Shown here: piece after piece, positions 8,898 to 18,383 of the stretch | How positions within the stretch are numbered: the stretch's first letter is position 1 | How the letters are laid out: each line of letters starts with the position of its first letter | Assembly: GCF_006376675.1 (NCBI RefSeq) | Contig: NZ_VEWK01000008.1 | Span: forward strand, 124,001-188,000 | Direction: 5' to 3' | Length of the DNA: 64,000 nt | Source of the DNA: Brucella pecoris | Lineage (GTDB): Bacteria; Pseudomonadota; Alphaproteobacteria; Rhizobiales; Rhizobiaceae | Notes under the pieces: generated by a model | What the model saw: the letters and a program-made list of their open reading frames with translations, nothing else | Databases searched by the model: none | What the model was told of the DNA's origin: nothing | Translations under genes and position numbers: made by a program

Positions 8898-9227
8898 GGT
8901 GGTTCCTCCCATTAAGGCCCTCCCGGCCTCGTCATTTATGAAGCATATAATATTACTTTATGGCAAGTATCTTTCGGCGTTTCCCAACAAAATGCCGGTG
9001 CGACAAACGGGCAATTTTCTCGTTTGTTGATATAAAACAAAGGCTTGTATCCGTCTTCATATGGCAGGCTTTTCCAACCAGTGGGGCGGGTGCGTCTGCT
9101 TGCTTGACAAAGCGGGCTGGAGCAAAATAGTCATATTAATAACGCGAACCGTATATTGACGCCGTATGGTGTCTTCAAGCGGTCGGGGTGAATTCCGCAA
9201 TGGGTAATGCGGAAAATGGGAGGATCA
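8898..9227. promoter_or_regulatory. Divergent control region between ytfQ and gguC
   Basis: This 330-bp spacer carries the promoters of two operons that serve one pathway. I see a 7-bp inverted repeat, ACAAACG (9003-9009) with CGTTTGT (9021-9027), a possible operator. I also see a TTGACA box at 9104-9109 followed after 18 nt by TAGTCA (9128-9133), a possible sigma-70 promoter for gguC. Neither is proven. The FadR-type regulator at 3504-4229 is the most likely protein to bind here. Confidence 0.45.
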
Positions 9228-10229
9228 ATGTTACGTCTGGTACAGTTCCGCGATGCGGGCGGTGAAACGCGTGTGGCTGCATGCGGTGATGATGGTGTGG
9301 CGCATGTCGTCAAAGGCGCGTCCACGACCTATGAACTGGCCTGGGCGGCAATTCAGGCAGGCATTGGCCTCGCAGAGCAGGTTGAGCGGAGCGGTAAGGG
9401 CGAAGCCGTCGATCTCGACGCCGCTTTGGCTGCGGGCCGCGTCGGCCTGCCGATCACCCATTCCGATCCGGCTCATTTGATCGTTGCTGGCACCGGCCTC
9501 ACACATCTTGGCTCTGCTGACGGTCGCGACAAGATGCACAAGGCTGCGCAGGCTGCCGAAAAGCCGACCGATTCGATGCGCATGTTCCTGATGGGCGTCG
9601 AGGGCGGCAAGCCGAAGCCGGGCCAGACCGGCGTTCAGCCGGAATGGTTCTATAAGGGCGATGGTTCCGCGCTGGTCGCGACTGGCGGCGAACTGGTTTC
9701 GCCTTCCTTCGCCGAGGATGGCGGCGAAGAGCCGGAACTTGCAGGTATTTATCTGATCGGACCGGATGGCGCGCCGCACCGTCTCGGCTTCTGCCTTGCC
9801 AATGAATTCTCCGATCACGTGACCGAAAAGCAGAACTATCTCTGGCTCGCCCATTCCAAGCTGCGTCAGGCGTCGCTGGGGCCGGAGCTTTATGTGGGTA
9901 GCCTGCCGGATCACGTCGAAGGTGTTTCGCGTATTCGCCGCGGCGATGAGGTGATCTTCGAAAAGCCGTTCCTGTCGGGCGAAGCGAACATGTCGCACAC
10001 AATCGCCAATCTGGAACATCACCATTTCAAATACGAGCTGTTCCGCCGACCGGGCGATATTCACGTCCATTTCTTCGGCACGGCAACCTTGTCTTTCTCG
10101 GAAGGCGTGAAGACGCAAGTCGGCGATCAGTTCGAGATTTCGGCCAAGCCGTTCGGTTATCCGCTGGTCAACAGGCTGGCGCAGGCCCCAGCCGAAGATG
10201 CCGAAGATATTGCCGTGAAGGCGCTCTGA
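9228..10229 (+). CDS. gguC: GguC / AraD1 family protein (fumarylacetoacetate hydrolase fold)
   Basis: A 333-aa protein of the GguC/AraD1 group, found next to chvE-gguAB in rhizobia. The C-terminal two thirds show the FAH fold: GFCLANEFSDHVTEKQNYLWLAHSK near residue 190, with acidic metal-binding residues, and the FLSGEANMSHTIANLEHHH to VHFFGTATLSF region near 260-295. FAH-fold enzymes include 2-keto-3-deoxy-sugar-acid dehydratases and diketo acid hydrolases, so a role on the keto-deoxy product of this pathway is likely but unproven. The start is ATG 9228 with GGGAGG 4-9 nt upstream. It is the first gene of the plus-strand operon; the dehydrogenase begins 1 nt after its stop. Confidence 0.85.
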   Translation: MLRLVQFRDAGGETRVAACGDDGVAHVVKGASTTYELAWAAIQAGIGLAEQVERSGKGEAVDLDAALAAGRVGLPITHSDPAHLIVAGTGLTHLGSADGRDKMHKAAQAAEKPTDSMRMFLMGVEGGKPKPGQTGVQPEWFYKGDGSALVATGGELVSPSFAEDGGEEPELAGIYLIGPDGAPHRLGFCLANEFSDHVTEKQNYLWLAHSKLRQASLGPELYVGSLPDHVEGVSRIRRGDEVIFEKPFLSGEANMSHTIANLEHHHFKYELFRRPGDIHVHFFGTATLSFSEGVKTQVGDQFEISAKPFGYPLVNRLAQAPAEDAEDIAVKAL

Positions 10230-10230
10230 A

Positions 10231-11166
10231 ATGGCTGCACAATCGAACATCGCTCTCGCAATCGTCGGTCTCGGCAAGATTGCACGTGACCAGCACCTGC
10301 CGTCCATTGAAGCCGTCGATGGTATCGAGCTGAAAGCCATTGCCAGCCGCAATGCCGGGCTGGACGGCCTGCCGTCTTTTCATGATATCGAGCAATTGCT
10401 GGCGTCGGAAGTCGCTATTGACGCGGTTTCGCTCTGCACGCCGCCGCAGGGGCGTTTCCAGCAGGCCTACGCGGCCCTGAAGGCACGCAAGCATGTAATG
10501 CTGGAAAAGCCTCCCGGCGCGACCATTTCTGAAGTGCAGGCGCTGGAGCGGCTCGCTGAAAAGCAGGGCGTATCGCTTTATGCGACATGGCATTCACGTG
10601 AGGCGGCGGCGGTGGAACCGGCCCGCGATTTCCTGAAGGATGCCGCGATCCGCTCGGTTGCGGTTGCCTGGAAGGAAGATGTGCGGCACTGGCATCCGGG
10701 CCAACAATGGATCTGGGAGCCGGGTGGGCTTGGCGTGTTCGATCCGGGTATCAATGCGCTTTCCATCGTCACGCATATTTTGCCGGAGCGCTTCTTCCTG
10801 ACGCAATCCGATCTGTATTTCCCGGAAAATCGCGCCGCGCCGATTGCCGCCGACCTTCAATTCCAGACAGAAAGCGGCATACCGGTTTCGTTCGAACTGG
10901 ATTGGCGCCAGACAGGCCCGCAGACATGGGACATTCGCGTCGAGACCGACAGGGGCACGGTTCTGCTCAGCCATGGCGGTAGTCGACTGACCATTGCGGG
11001 GACTGAAAAAATGGCCGAGCCGGATCGCGAATATCAGCGTCTTTACAAGCATTTTGTGCAATTGATCGGTGCGGGGCGTTCGGATGTCGATCTCGCTCCG
11101 CTGACGCACGTCGCCGATGCTTTCCTGTTTGGAAAACGGCGCGTGGTCGAAGCATTTGAAGATTAG
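10231..11166 (+). CDS. D-galactose/L-arabinose 1-dehydrogenase (Gfo/Idh/MocA family)
   Basis: A 311-aa NAD(P)-dependent oxidoreductase. The Rossmann fold begins with [18 protein letters not shown]. The conserved EKPPGAT (about residue 91) holds the family's catalytic lysine, and [18 protein letters not shown] (about 163) resembles the active-site helix of galactose dehydrogenase and Azospirillum L-arabinose 1-dehydrogenase. It would oxidise the sugar at C1 to the lactone, the first intracellular step after import. No lactonase gene is seen nearby; the lactone may open spontaneously or by an enzyme elsewhere. It sits between gguC and the dehydratase gene. Galactose versus arabinose cannot be decided from sequence. 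Confidence 0.85.
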   Translation: MAAQSNIALAIVGLGKIARDQHLPSIEAVDGIELKAIASRNAGLDGLPSFHDIEQLLASEVAIDAVSLCTPPQGRFQQAYAALKARKHVMLEKPPGATISEVQALERLAEKQGVSLYATWHSREAAAVEPARDFLKDAAIRSVAVAWKEDVRHWHPGQQWIWEPGGLGVFDPGINALSIVTHILPERFFLTQSDLYFPENRAAPIAADLQFQTESGIPVSFELDWRQTGPQTWDIRVETDRGTVLLSHGGSRLTIAGTEKMAEPDREYQRLYKHFVQLIGAGRSDVDLAPLTHVADAFLFGKRRVVEAFED

Positions 11167-11213
11167 GAAATGAGGTTGTCGCAACGCGGCCTCTTACCCA
11201 GCAGGACAAAGAC

Positions 11214-13019
11214 ATGAATAAGCCCGTCACTCCGAAAACTCCAAAGTTCCGCTCGCGCGCATGGTTCGACAATCCAGACAATGTCGACATGACGGCGCTC
11301 TATCTTGAGCGCTACATGAATTACGGCTTGAGCCAGGAAGAATTGCAGTCGGGCCGCCCGATCATCGGGATCGCGCAGACGGGTTCCGACCTCTCACCTT
11401 GTAACCGGCATCATCTGGAACTGGCCAAGCGCGTGCGCGAAGGTGTTCGTGAGGCAGGCGGTATCGTCATCGAATTTCCGGTTCATCCTATACAGGAAAC
11501 CGGCAAGCGCCCGACCGCAGGTCTGGACCGCAACCTCGCCTATCTTGGCCTCGTGGAAGTGCTTTACGGCTATCCGCTCGATGGCGTCGTGCTGACGATT
11601 GGTTGCGACAAGACCACGCCTGCCTGCCTGATGGCTGCCGCGACGGTCAATATTCCGGCGATTGCGCTTTCGGTCGGCCCGATGCTCAATGGCTGGTTCC
11701 GTGGCGAGCGTACCGGTTCGGGTACCATTGTCTGGAAGGCACGCGAACTTCTGGCCAAGGGCGAGATCGATTATCAGGGCTTTGTGAAACTGGTTGCTTC
11801 CTCGGCACCGTCCACTGGCTATTGCAATACGATGGGCACGGCTACAACCATGAACTCGCTTGCTGAAGCGCTGGGCATGCAGCTTCCGGGTTCTGCGGCT
11901 ATTCCGGCACCTTACCGTGACCGTCAGGAAGTGTCCTATCTGACCGGTCGCCGTATCGTCGAGATGGTCTATGAAGACCTCAAGCCTTCCGACATTTTGA
12001 CCAAGGACGCTTTTGTCAACGCCATCCGCGTCAATTCCGCCATTGGCGGCTCGACCAATGCGCCAATCCATCTGAACGCGCTCGCCCGCCATGTCGGCGT
12101 GGAGCTGACGGTCGATGACTGGCAGAAATATGGTGAGGAAATCCCGCTTCTGGTCAATCTGCAACCGGCTGGTGAATATCTCGGTGAAGATTATTACCAT
12201 GCGGGCGGTGTGCCAGCCGTCGTCAATCAGCTAATGGGGCAGGGCCTCATCAACGAGGATGCGCTGACCGTCAATGGCAAGACCATCGGCGAAAACTGCA
12301 AGAACGCCACCATTGAAGACAGCAATGTCATCAAGACCTATGATCAGCCACTGAAGAAGCATGCCGGTTTCCGCGTGCTGCGTGGCAATCTGTTCTCGTC
12401 GGCGATTATGAAGCTCAGCGTTATTTCGGACGAGTTCCGCAATCGCTATCTGTCCGACGATAAAGACCCGAACGCCTTTGAAGGCAAGGCGGTCGTGTTC
12501 GACGGACCGGAGGATTACCATCACCGCATCGATGATCCGTCGCTGGAAATCGATGAGCATACGGTGCTTTTTATGCGCGGTGCCGGCCCGATCGGCTATC
12601 CGGGGGCGGCGGAAGTCGTCAATATGCGAGCGCCGGATTATCTTTTGAAGAAGGGTATCAGCTCGCTGCCATGCATTGGCGATGGTCGCCAGTCGGGTAC
12701 GTCGGGTTCACCGTCAATCCTCAACGCCTCGCCGGAAGCTGCCGCTGGCGGCGGTCTGGCAATTCTGAAAACCGGCGACCGTGTGCGCATCGATCTCGGT
12801 CGCGGCGCGGCGGATATTCTGATCTCTGACGAAGAACTGGCAGCGCGTCACAAGGCTCTGGAAGCGGCTGGGGGCTTCAAGTATCCGGAAAGCCAAACGC
12901 CGTGGCAGGAAATCCAGCGCGCCGTTGTCGGCCAGATGGAAACCGGCGCGGTTCTCGAAAACGCGGTCAAATATCAGGACATCGCGCATACGCGTGGCCT
13001 GCCGCGAGATAACCACTAA
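11214..13019 (+). CDS. L-arabinonate / D-galactonate dehydratase (IlvD/Edd family)
   Basis: A 601-aa iron-sulphur dehydratase that removes water from a sugar acid to give the 2-keto-3-deoxy acid. The three cluster-binding cysteines of the IlvD/Edd family are present: C63 (SPCNRH), C131 (GCDKTTPAC, with K133 as likely Mg-bound carbamylated lysine) and C204 ([10 protein letters not shown]). The pattern matches the [2Fe-2S] L-arabinonate dehydratases of rhizobia rather than classic dihydroxyacid dehydratase. AGGACA lies 6 nt before the ATG. Its place between the sugar dehydrogenase and DgoK supports action on galactonate and/or arabinonate. Confidence 0.88.
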   Translation: MNKPVTPKTPKFRSRAWFDNPDNVDMTALYLERYMNYGLSQEELQSGRPIIGIAQTGSDLSPCNRHHLELAKRVREGVREAGGIVIEFPVHPIQETGKRPTAGLDRNLAYLGLVEVLYGYPLDGVVLTIGCDKTTPACLMAAATVNIPAIALSVGPMLNGWFRGERTGSGTIVWKARELLAKGEIDYQGFVKLVASSAPSTGYCNTMGTATTMNSLAEALGMQLPGSAAIPAPYRDRQEVSYLTGRRIVEMVYEDLKPSDILTKDAFVNAIRVNSAIGGSTNAPIHLNALARHVGVELTVDDWQKYGEEIPLLVNLQPAGEYLGEDYYHAGGVPAVVNQLMGQGLINEDALTVNGKTIGENCKNATIEDSNVIKTYDQPLKKHAGFRVLRGNLFSSAIMKLSVISDEFRNRYLSDDKDPNAFEGKAVVFDGPEDYHHRIDDPSLEIDEHTVLFMRGAGPIGYPGAAEVVNMRAPDYLLKKGISSLPCIGDGRQSGTSGSPSILNASPEAAAGGGLAILKTGDRVRIDLGRGAADILISDEELAARHKALEAAGGFKYPESQTPWQEIQRAVVGQMETGAVLENAVKYQDIAHTRGLPRDNH

Positions 13020-13031
13020 GGTCCGCCCGGA

Positions 13032-13961
13032 ATGGCTCTCGATAAAAAGCCGTTTGCTGCTGTCGCCGACTGGGGCACCACCCGGTTGCGGCTCTGGACG
13101 CTGGATGCGGACGGTGTCGTGCTGGGTGAAAGCCGGGGCGATGACGGCCTGCTGCGGGCAAAGGAAGCCGGTTTCGAGCCAACGCTCGAACGGCACCTTG
13201 CTTCTATTGGCGCGCCGGACGATCTGCCCGTAGTGATCTGCGGTATGGCCGGTTCACGGACCGGCTGGATCGAGGCTCCTTATATGAGCTTGCCTGCCGG
13301 ACTGGATGGCATTGTGAAGGCTGCGGTGCGTGTTCCTGCGCGCCGCCATGTCATCATGCTGCCGGGCGTTGCGCGGCGGGACGAAGCTGCTCCCGACGTC
13401 ATGCGCGGCGAGGAAACCAAGCTTCTCGGTCTTGTGCATGGCGGCACGCAGGATGCGGTTGTCGTCATGCCCGGCACCCATGCCAAATGGGTGCGGATTG
13501 CCGATGGCGGTCTCGCGGATTACCGGACCTTCATGACGGGCGAATTGTTCGCACTTCTGAAAGACAAGTCGGTGCTGGCCGGTGCGCTGGAAGGCGCTGG
13601 TCCGGTTGATCCGACCGGAGCGGCGTTTGCGGCGGGTATCAAAGCCTCGCTCGAAACGCCGGAACTGATCGCCAATGCCCTGTTCTCCGTTCGTGCAGGC
13701 TGGCTCGTGCATGACGGCAAGCCGACCGACCAGCTTGCGCGGCTTTCCGGCCTGTTGATCGGGCTGGAAGTTGCGGGCGGGCGCACGCTTTACGGCAAGC
13801 CGCAGCAGGTGCTGCTGCTCTCCGACGGCATGATGGGCGGGCTGTATGCAAGCGCGCTTGAAATTGCCGGGCTTGCGTTCAAGCGCGTCGAGGCGGACGA
13901 ACTGGTGCGCGACGGTCTGTTCATGGCCGCAAAGCACGCTTTTGCGGGAGGTGCCCAATGA
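13032..13961 (+). CDS. dgoK: 2-dehydro-3-deoxygalactonokinase
   Basis: A 309-aa sugar-acid kinase of the DgoK family, which phosphorylates 2-keto-3-deoxygalactonate at C6. Family signatures: VADWGTTRLRLWTLD at the N-terminus (phosphate-binding strand), VICGMAGSRTGWIEAPY (about 70), MRGEETKLLGL (about 124), PGTHAKWVRI (about 151) and FMTGELFALL (about 170). The gene follows the dehydratase by 12 nt. Its stop overlaps the start of the next gene by 4 nt (ATGA), which should be dgoA, the aldolase splitting its product, but that gene is only a remnant. DgoK without a working neighbour aldolase is unusual. Confidence 0.92.
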   Translation: MALDKKPFAAVADWGTTRLRLWTLDADGVVLGESRGDDGLLRAKEAGFEPTLERHLASIGAPDDLPVVICGMAGSRTGWIEAPYMSLPAGLDGIVKAAVRVPARRHVIMLPGVARRDEAAPDVMRGEETKLLGLVHGGTQDAVVVMPGTHAKWVRIADGGLADYRTFMTGELFALLKDKSVLAGALEGAGPVDPTGAAFAAGIKASLETPELIANALFSVRAGWLVHDGKPTDQLARLSGLLIGLEVAGGRTLYGKPQQVLLLSDGMMGGLYASALEIAGLAFKRVEADELVRDGLFMAAKHAFAGGAQ

Positions 13962-14038
13962 GTGCGCGCGTTGCATGGCCGAAACTGCGCTTCCGTTGGT
14001 CGCAATCCTGCGCGGCATGGGACAAGATCGCGGGCTGA
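13958..14038 (+). pseudogene. dgoA: Remnant of 2-dehydro-3-deoxy-6-phosphogalactonate aldolase (dgoA), frameshifted and truncated
   Basis: An ATG coupled to the dgoK stop, with GGGAGG 6 nt upstream, starts MSARVAWPKL in the style of DgoA N-termini. The frame then breaks: read one base differently, the DNA continues with LPLVAILRG, the next conserved DgoA block. Inserting one base between 13987 and 13988 would restore MSARVAWPKLxLPLVAILRG. As it stands the frame ends after 26 codons at 14038. Recognisable homology stops near 14016, so about 180 further codons of a normal ~205-aa aldolase are missing before chvE begins at 14148. One point deletion plus a larger deletion, or an assembly error, would explain this. 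Confidence 0.75.
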
Positions 14039-14094
14039 CGGTCCCTGTGATTTGTTTTGGAGGAATTCCGCATAGCCGGAAGGTGGGGGCGGAA

Positions 14095-14140
14095 ATTTTG
14101 GGAGAACGACAGGCGGAAAAGCCTGTCCCAATTTTGGGAG
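14095..14140 (+). promoter_or_regulatory. chvE leader: stem-loop flanked by a direct repeat
   Basis: A 7-bp stem GACAGGC/GCCTGTC (14108-14114 with 14121-14127, 6-nt loop) is flanked by two identical copies of ATTTTGGGAG (14095-14104 and 14131-14140). The second copy supplies the ribosome binding site of chvE. The structure could separate chvE translation from the upstream operon or reflect duplication at the dgoA deletion joint. Confidence 0.55.
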
Positions 14141-14147
14141 TGAGACA

Positions 14148-15212
14148 ATGGCAGGCATGAAATCTCTAACAATGGCAGTCGCGATGGCCGCGCTTGCCTT
14201 CACAGGCATGGCACATGCGGAAGACAAAGGTCTTGTCGCAGTTGCCATGCCGACGAAGTCGTCGGCGCGCTGGATCGCCGATGGTGACAACATGGTCAAG
14301 GTTTTGAAGGAACGTGGTTATCAGGCCGATCTTCAATATGCTGAAGACGATGTGCCGAACCAGTTGGCGCAGATCGAAAACATGGTGACCAAGGGCGCCA
14401 AGGTTCTCGTCGTTGCATCCATCGACGGCACCACGCTTTCCGACGTACTGGCCAAAGCGCATGATGCAGGCATCAAGGTCATTGCTTATGACCGCCTGAT
14501 CCGCGACACGCCCAATGTCGATTACTATGCCACGTTCGACAATTTTCAGGTTGGCGTGCTGCAGGCACAGTCGATTGAAACGGCTCTGGACCTCAAGAAC
14601 AAGCCGGGCCCGTTCAATATCGAACTGTTCGGCGGTTCACCGGACGATAACAACGCCTATTTCTTCTATAACGGCGCCATGTCTGTCCTGCAGCCCTATA
14701 TCGATAGCGGCAAGGTTGTCATTGCCAGCGGCCAGACCGGCATGGACAAGGTCGCAACGCTGCGCTGGGACGGTGCAACTGCACAGGCCCGCATGGATTC
14801 GATCCTCTCGGCCTATTATTCCGACAAGAAGCTCGATGCGGTCCTGTCGCCTTATGACGGCATTTCCATTGGTATCCTGTCGTCGCTCAAGGGTGTAGGC
14901 TATGGCAGCGGTGACATGCCGATGCCGGTCGTATCCGGTCAGGATGCGGAAGTGCCTTCGGTGAAGTCGATCCTCGCTGGTGAACAGAATTCGACCATCT
15001 TCAAGGACACGCGTGAACTTGCGAAAGTCACGGTTGATATGGTCGATGCGCTGATGAGCGGCAAGGAGCCGGAAGTCAATGACACCAAGACATATGACAA
15101 TGGCGTCAAGGTCGTGCCGTCCTATCTGCTCAAGCCGGTGATCGTAGACAAGTCAAACTGGAAGCAGGTTCTGATCGATAGCGGTTACTACAAGGAAGAC
15201 CAGATCCAGTAA
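14148..15212 (+). CDS. chvE: Periplasmic multiple-sugar-binding protein ChvE
   Basis: A 354-aa precursor with a signal peptide (hydrophobic run, cleavage after AHA near residue 25) and the periplasmic sugar-binding fold. It matches ChvE of Agrobacterium and relatives: [20 protein letters not shown] at the mature N-terminus, [41 protein letters not shown] and [18 protein letters not shown]. ChvE binds aldoses such as arabinose, galactose and glucose and feeds GguAB; in Agrobacterium it also signals through VirA, which is not seen here. Start ATG 14148 with GGGAG 7 nt upstream. A stem-loop follows the gene before gguA. Confidence 0.93.
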   Translation: MAGMKSLTMAVAMAALAFTGMAHAEDKGLVAVAMPTKSSARWIADGDNMVKVLKERGYQADLQYAEDDVPNQLAQIENMVTKGAKVLVVASIDGTTLSDVLAKAHDAGIKVIAYDRLIRDTPNVDYYATFDNFQVGVLQAQSIETALDLKNKPGPFNIELFGGSPDDNNAYFFYNGAMSVLQPYIDSGKVVIASGQTGMDKVATLRWDGATAQARMDSILSAYYSDKKLDAVLSPYDGISIGILSSLKGVGYGSGDMPMPVVSGQDAEVPSVKSILAGEQNSTIFKDTRELAKVTVDMVDALMSGKEPEVNDTKTYDNGVKVVPSYLLKPVIVDKSNWKQVLIDSGYYKEDQIQ

Positions 15213-15288
15213 TCTGTGGTTCTAATTTATGGTTCTGGGCGCATCGGAGGATATGCCCGGGGCTTTTCTGCAAGCCGTTGCCCCCAAA

Positions 15289-15310
15289 ACCCCAGTCTTT
15301 CGGCTGGGGT
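15289..15310 (+). other. Intercistronic stem-loop between chvE and gguA
   Basis: A 7-bp stem (15289-15295 with 15304-15310, core CCCCAG/CTGGGG) with an 8-nt loop lies about 80 nt after the chvE stop and 70 nt before the gguA start. There is no T-tract. It parallels the hairpin after ytfQ. Confidence 0.6.
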
Positions 15311-15380
15311 AGCCTTGGCGATTGACAACGTTGTCTTTTTGCTGGGGCAATGGCCGCAGAAGTTGAAATGGGAGCGAGCG

Positions 15381-16973
15381 ATGAATGTAGCCAATCCTGT
15401 CCCGCTGCACGAGCAGGGTGGCCAGCCGAATGATGCTGGCAAACCTATTCTGGAAATGCGCGGCATCAGCAAGTCCTTCGGGGTCGTGAAGGCGTTAAGT
15501 GACGTTAACTTCACGGTTATGCCGGGGGAGATTCACGCATTTGTTGGCGAAAACGGCGCTGGCAAATCCACGCTCATGAAGGTGCTGTCGGGGGTCTATC
15601 CCCATGGCAGTTATGAAGGCTCGATCTTCTTCGACGGAGAAGAACGGCAGTTTCGCGACATCAACGATTCCGAGGCGCTCGGCATCGTCATCATCCATCA
15701 GGAGCTGGCGCTGATCCCGCTGATGTCGATTGCGGAAAATATTTTCCTGGTCAATCCACCGTCAAGCCATGGCGTCATCGACCGCAGTGCCGTGCATATG
15801 CGCACGCGGGAGCTTTTGAAGAAAGTGGGCCTGTCGGAATCGCCCGATACGCTGATCACCGATATCGGTATCGGCAAGCAGCAGCTCGTCGAAATCGCCA
15901 AGGCGCTGTCGAAGCGCGTACGGCTCTTGATCCTCGATGAGCCGACGGCCAGCCTCAACGAGACGGATAGTGCAGCACTTCTGACGCTCCTGAAGGAGTT
16001 TCGGGCGCAGGGCATCACGTCGATCTTGATTTCGCACAAGCTCAATGAAATCCGTGAAGTTGCCGACAAGATCACCGTGCTGCGCGACGGCAAGGCCGTG
16101 GCGACGCTCGATTGTCATGCAGGCGAGGTCGAGGAAGACGATATCATCCGCAAGATGGTCGACCGCGATCTGGAAAGCCGCTATCCGAAGCGCGATCCCA
16201 AGATCCGCGATGTTATTTTCGAAGTCGATAACTGGTCGGTCTATCACCCGTTGCATCCAGAGCGGCATTCGGTCAAGAACGTGTCGTTCAAGGTCAAGGC
16301 GGGTGAGATTGTCGGCATTGCAGGCCTGATGGGCGCTGGGCGCACTGAATTCGCTATGAGTCTGTTCGGACGCTCCTGGGGCACGAATATTACCGGCGAG
16401 GCACGCATCAACGGCAAGGCCGCAGATATTTCCACCGTGGCGCGGGCGATCAAGTCGGGACTTGCCTATGTGACCGAGGATCGCAAAAAGCTTGGCCTCG
16501 TTCTGGGCGAAAACATTTCACGCAACATTTCGCTGGCCAATTTGCGGGGCGTCAGCCCGAAGGGTGTCATCGACGATATTCGCGAAATGAAGGTTGCCGG
16601 TGAATATCGCAACCAGATGAGCATTCGCAGCCATAATGTCTTTCAGCAGACCGGCACGCTTTCGGGCGGTAATCAGCAGAAGGTGGTGCTGTCGAAATGG
16701 CTGTTCACCGGACCGGATGTGCTGATCCTCGATGAGCCGACGCGCGGCATTGATGTCGGCGCGAAATACGACATTTACACCATTATCAATTCACTGGCGG
16801 AGAGCGGCAAGGGCGTGGTCGTCATTTCTTCGGAAATGCCGGAACTGATCGGCATCTGCGACCGCATCGTCGTCATGCATGAAGGCGCTTTCGTCGGCGA
16901 AGTCGCGGGCGAAGAGGCAACGCAGGAAAACATCATGCGCGCCATCATGCGGAACAAGGGAAAACGGCAATGA
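15381..16973 (+). CDS. gguA: Sugar ABC transporter ATP-binding protein GguA (MmsA-like)
   Basis: A 530-aa double nucleotide-binding-domain ATPase for the ChvE-GguAB importer. N-terminal domain: GENGAGKST Walker A (about residue 55), [14 protein letters not shown]-loop, [16 protein letters not shown] signature region and [11 protein letters not shown]alker B. C-terminal domain: [14 protein letters not shown] (degenerate Walker A), LSGGNQQK signature and [12 protein letters not shown] start it at ATG 15381 (MNVANPVP) behind GGAGCGAG; the longer frame from 15216 would add 55 residues covering the chvE-gguA hairpin and resembles no ATPase N-terminus. The stop overlaps the gguB start (ATGA). Confidence 0.92.
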   Translation: MNVANPVPLHEQGGQPNDAGKPILEMRGISKSFGVVKALSDVNFTVMPGEIHAFVGENGAGKSTLMKVLSGVYPHGSYEGSIFFDGEERQFRDINDSEALGIVIIHQELALIPLMSIAENIFLVNPPSSHGVIDRSAVHMRTRELLKKVGLSESPDTLITDIGIGKQQLVEIAKALSKRVRLLILDEPTASLNETDSAALLTLLKEFRAQGITSILISHKLNEIREVADKITVLRDGKAVATLDCHAGEVEEDDIIRKMVDRDLESRYPKRDPKIRDVIFEVDNWSVYHPLHPERHSVKNVSFKVKAGEIVGIAGLMGAGRTEFAMSLFGRSWGTNITGEARINGKAADISTVARAIKSGLAYVTEDRKKLGLVLGENISRNISLANLRGVSPKGVIDDIREMKVAGEYRNQMSIRSHNVFQQTGTLSGGNQQKVVLSKWLFTGPDVLILDEPTRGIDVGAKYDIYTIINSLAESGKGVVVISSEMPELIGICDRIVVMHEGAFVGEVAGEEATQENIMRAIMRNKGKRQ

Positions 16974-18172
16974 GCGAGAACATAATCGGAAGCAGTGGAT
17001 CGAAAGTTCCGGCAAGCAGCGTGGGGCGTTATCTCAAGAACAATCTGCGCGAATCCGGGATGCTGCTCTCGCTCGTCGCGATCATGATCTTCTTCCAGAT
17101 TGTCACCGGCGGTGTGCTGATGAAGCCGCTGAACCTGACCAATCTGGTGTTGCAGAACAGCTATATCGTCATCATGGCGCTCGGCATGCTGCTCATCATC
17201 GTGACCGGCCATATCGACCTGTCGGTCGGTTCGGTCTGCGGCTTCATCGGCGCAGTGGCTGCGGTGATGATGGTGAAATGGGGCGTACCGTTCCCAATCG
17301 CCGCCATTCTCTGCCTGCTGGTTGGCGGACTGATCGGTGCGTTACAGGGCTTCTGGGTTGCCTATTTCAACATACCGTCTTTCATCGTCACGCTGGCGGG
17401 CATGCTGGTCTTCAAGGGTCTGACGCTCGCTGTGCTCGGCGGTCAGTCAGTCGGGCCTTTCCCGGTCGTGTTCCAGAAACTGTCGTCGGGTTTCATTCCG
17501 GAAATCATAGGCACGACAGGCGGCGTCTATCTGACATCGCTCATCATCGGCGTGCTTTTGGCGGCCTTCATGATCTGGCAGAATGTGAAGTCGCGCCAGC
17601 GCCATATCGCGCATGAAGTGGAAACGGAGCCGTTCGGCTTGTTCGTCATCAAGAACGTTCTGTTCTTTGCAGCGATTGCCTATCTATCGCTGCTGATTTC
17701 CATGCATCGCGGCCTGCCGAATGTGCTGATCATCATGGCGGTGCTGATTGCGGCTTATGCCTTTCTCACCAACCGCACGGTGATCGGCCGCCAGATCTAT
17801 GCGGTCGGTGGCAACCGCCATGCGGCCAAGCTTTCCGGCGTGAAGACTGAGCGGCTGACCTTCCTCGCTTTCGTCAATATGGGGGTGCTGGCGGCACTTG
17901 CCGGTCTGGTCTTCGCCGCCCGTCTCAACACCGCGACGCCGAAGGCTGGTATCGGCTTCGAGCTGGACGTGATCGCGGCCTGCTTCATCGGCGGTGCATC
18001 GGCCTATGGCGGTGTGGGCCGTGTGACCGGTGCCGTGATCGGCGCACTCATCATGGGCGTGATGAACAACGGCATGTCGATCCTCGGCATCGGCATTGAC
18101 TATCAGCAGGTGATCAAGGGGATCGTGCTGCTGGGGGCCGTCTGTATCGACGTCTATAACCAGAAACGCTGA
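16970..18172 (+). CDS. gguB: Sugar ABC transporter permease GguB
   Basis: A 400-aa permease of the XylH/GguB type, longer than RbsC because of extra segments around residues 160-260. Motifs: [18 protein letters not shown] (about 78), [19 protein letters not shown] (about 132) and [12 protein letters not shown] (about 280), the ATPase-coupling loop. It forms the membrane pore for sugars delivered by ChvE. Its ATG overlaps the gguA stop by 4 nt. Last gene of the plus-strand sugar operon; a palindromic repeat follows at 18254-18356. Confidence 0.92.
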   Translation: MSENIIGSSGSKVPASSVGRYLKNNLRESGMLLSLVAIMIFFQIVTGGVLMKPLNLTNLVLQNSYIVIMALGMLLIIVTGHIDLSVGSVCGFIGAVAAVMMVKWGVPFPIAAILCLLVGGLIGALQGFWVAYFNIPSFIVTLAGMLVFKGLTLAVLGGQSVGPFPVVFQKLSSGFIPEIIGTTGGVYLTSLIIGVLLAAFMIWQNVKSRQRHIAHEVETEPFGLFVIKNVLFFAAIAYLSLLISMHRGLPNVLIIMAVLIAAYAFLTNRTVIGRQIYAVGGNRHAAKLSGVKTERLTFLAFVNMGVLAALAGLVFAARLNTATPKAGIGFELDVIAACFIGGASAYGGVGRVTGAVIGALIMGVMNNGMSILGIGIDYQQVIKGIVLLGAVCIDVYNQKR

Positions 18173-18253
18173 TATTTCGGCTCTGGCGGCCTGCAAATGG
18201 CGCTGTTCTGTTTTGGGCGCAATCGTTTCAGGTTTGTCTGTCGCGACGCTTAT

Positions 18254-18356
18254 CCCTCATCCTGAGGTGCGGAGCGAAGCGTAGCCTCGAAGGACGAGGG
18301 CAGGCGCGGTGGGTTTTCCCTCGATCCTTCGATCCTTCGACAAGCTCAGGATGAGG
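18254..18356. repeat. Intergenic inverted-repeat element
   Basis: A 12-bp perfect inverted repeat, CCTCATCCTGAG (18255-18266) and CTCAGGATGAGG (18345-18356), bounds about 100 bp that contain further partial copies (GATCCTTCGA twice, CCTCGAAGGA). This is a widespread type of alphaproteobacterial intergenic repeat. It lies between the converging gguB and aminotransferase genes and might form their transcript ends. Confidence 0.75.
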
Positions 18357-18383
18357 AGCGAGGAAAAATGGTTACGTCATGCC

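Noticed and set aside
13958..14038. Programmed frameshift or a functional 26-codon leader peptide instead of a dgoA remnant
   Set aside because: There is no slippery heptamer, and downstream homology stops after about nine residues in the other frame, so no full aldolase could be made.
15216..15380. 55-codon N-terminal extension of gguA
   Set aside because: It covers the chvE-gguA hairpin and does not resemble sugar ATPase N-termini; ATG 15381 has its own ribosome binding site.
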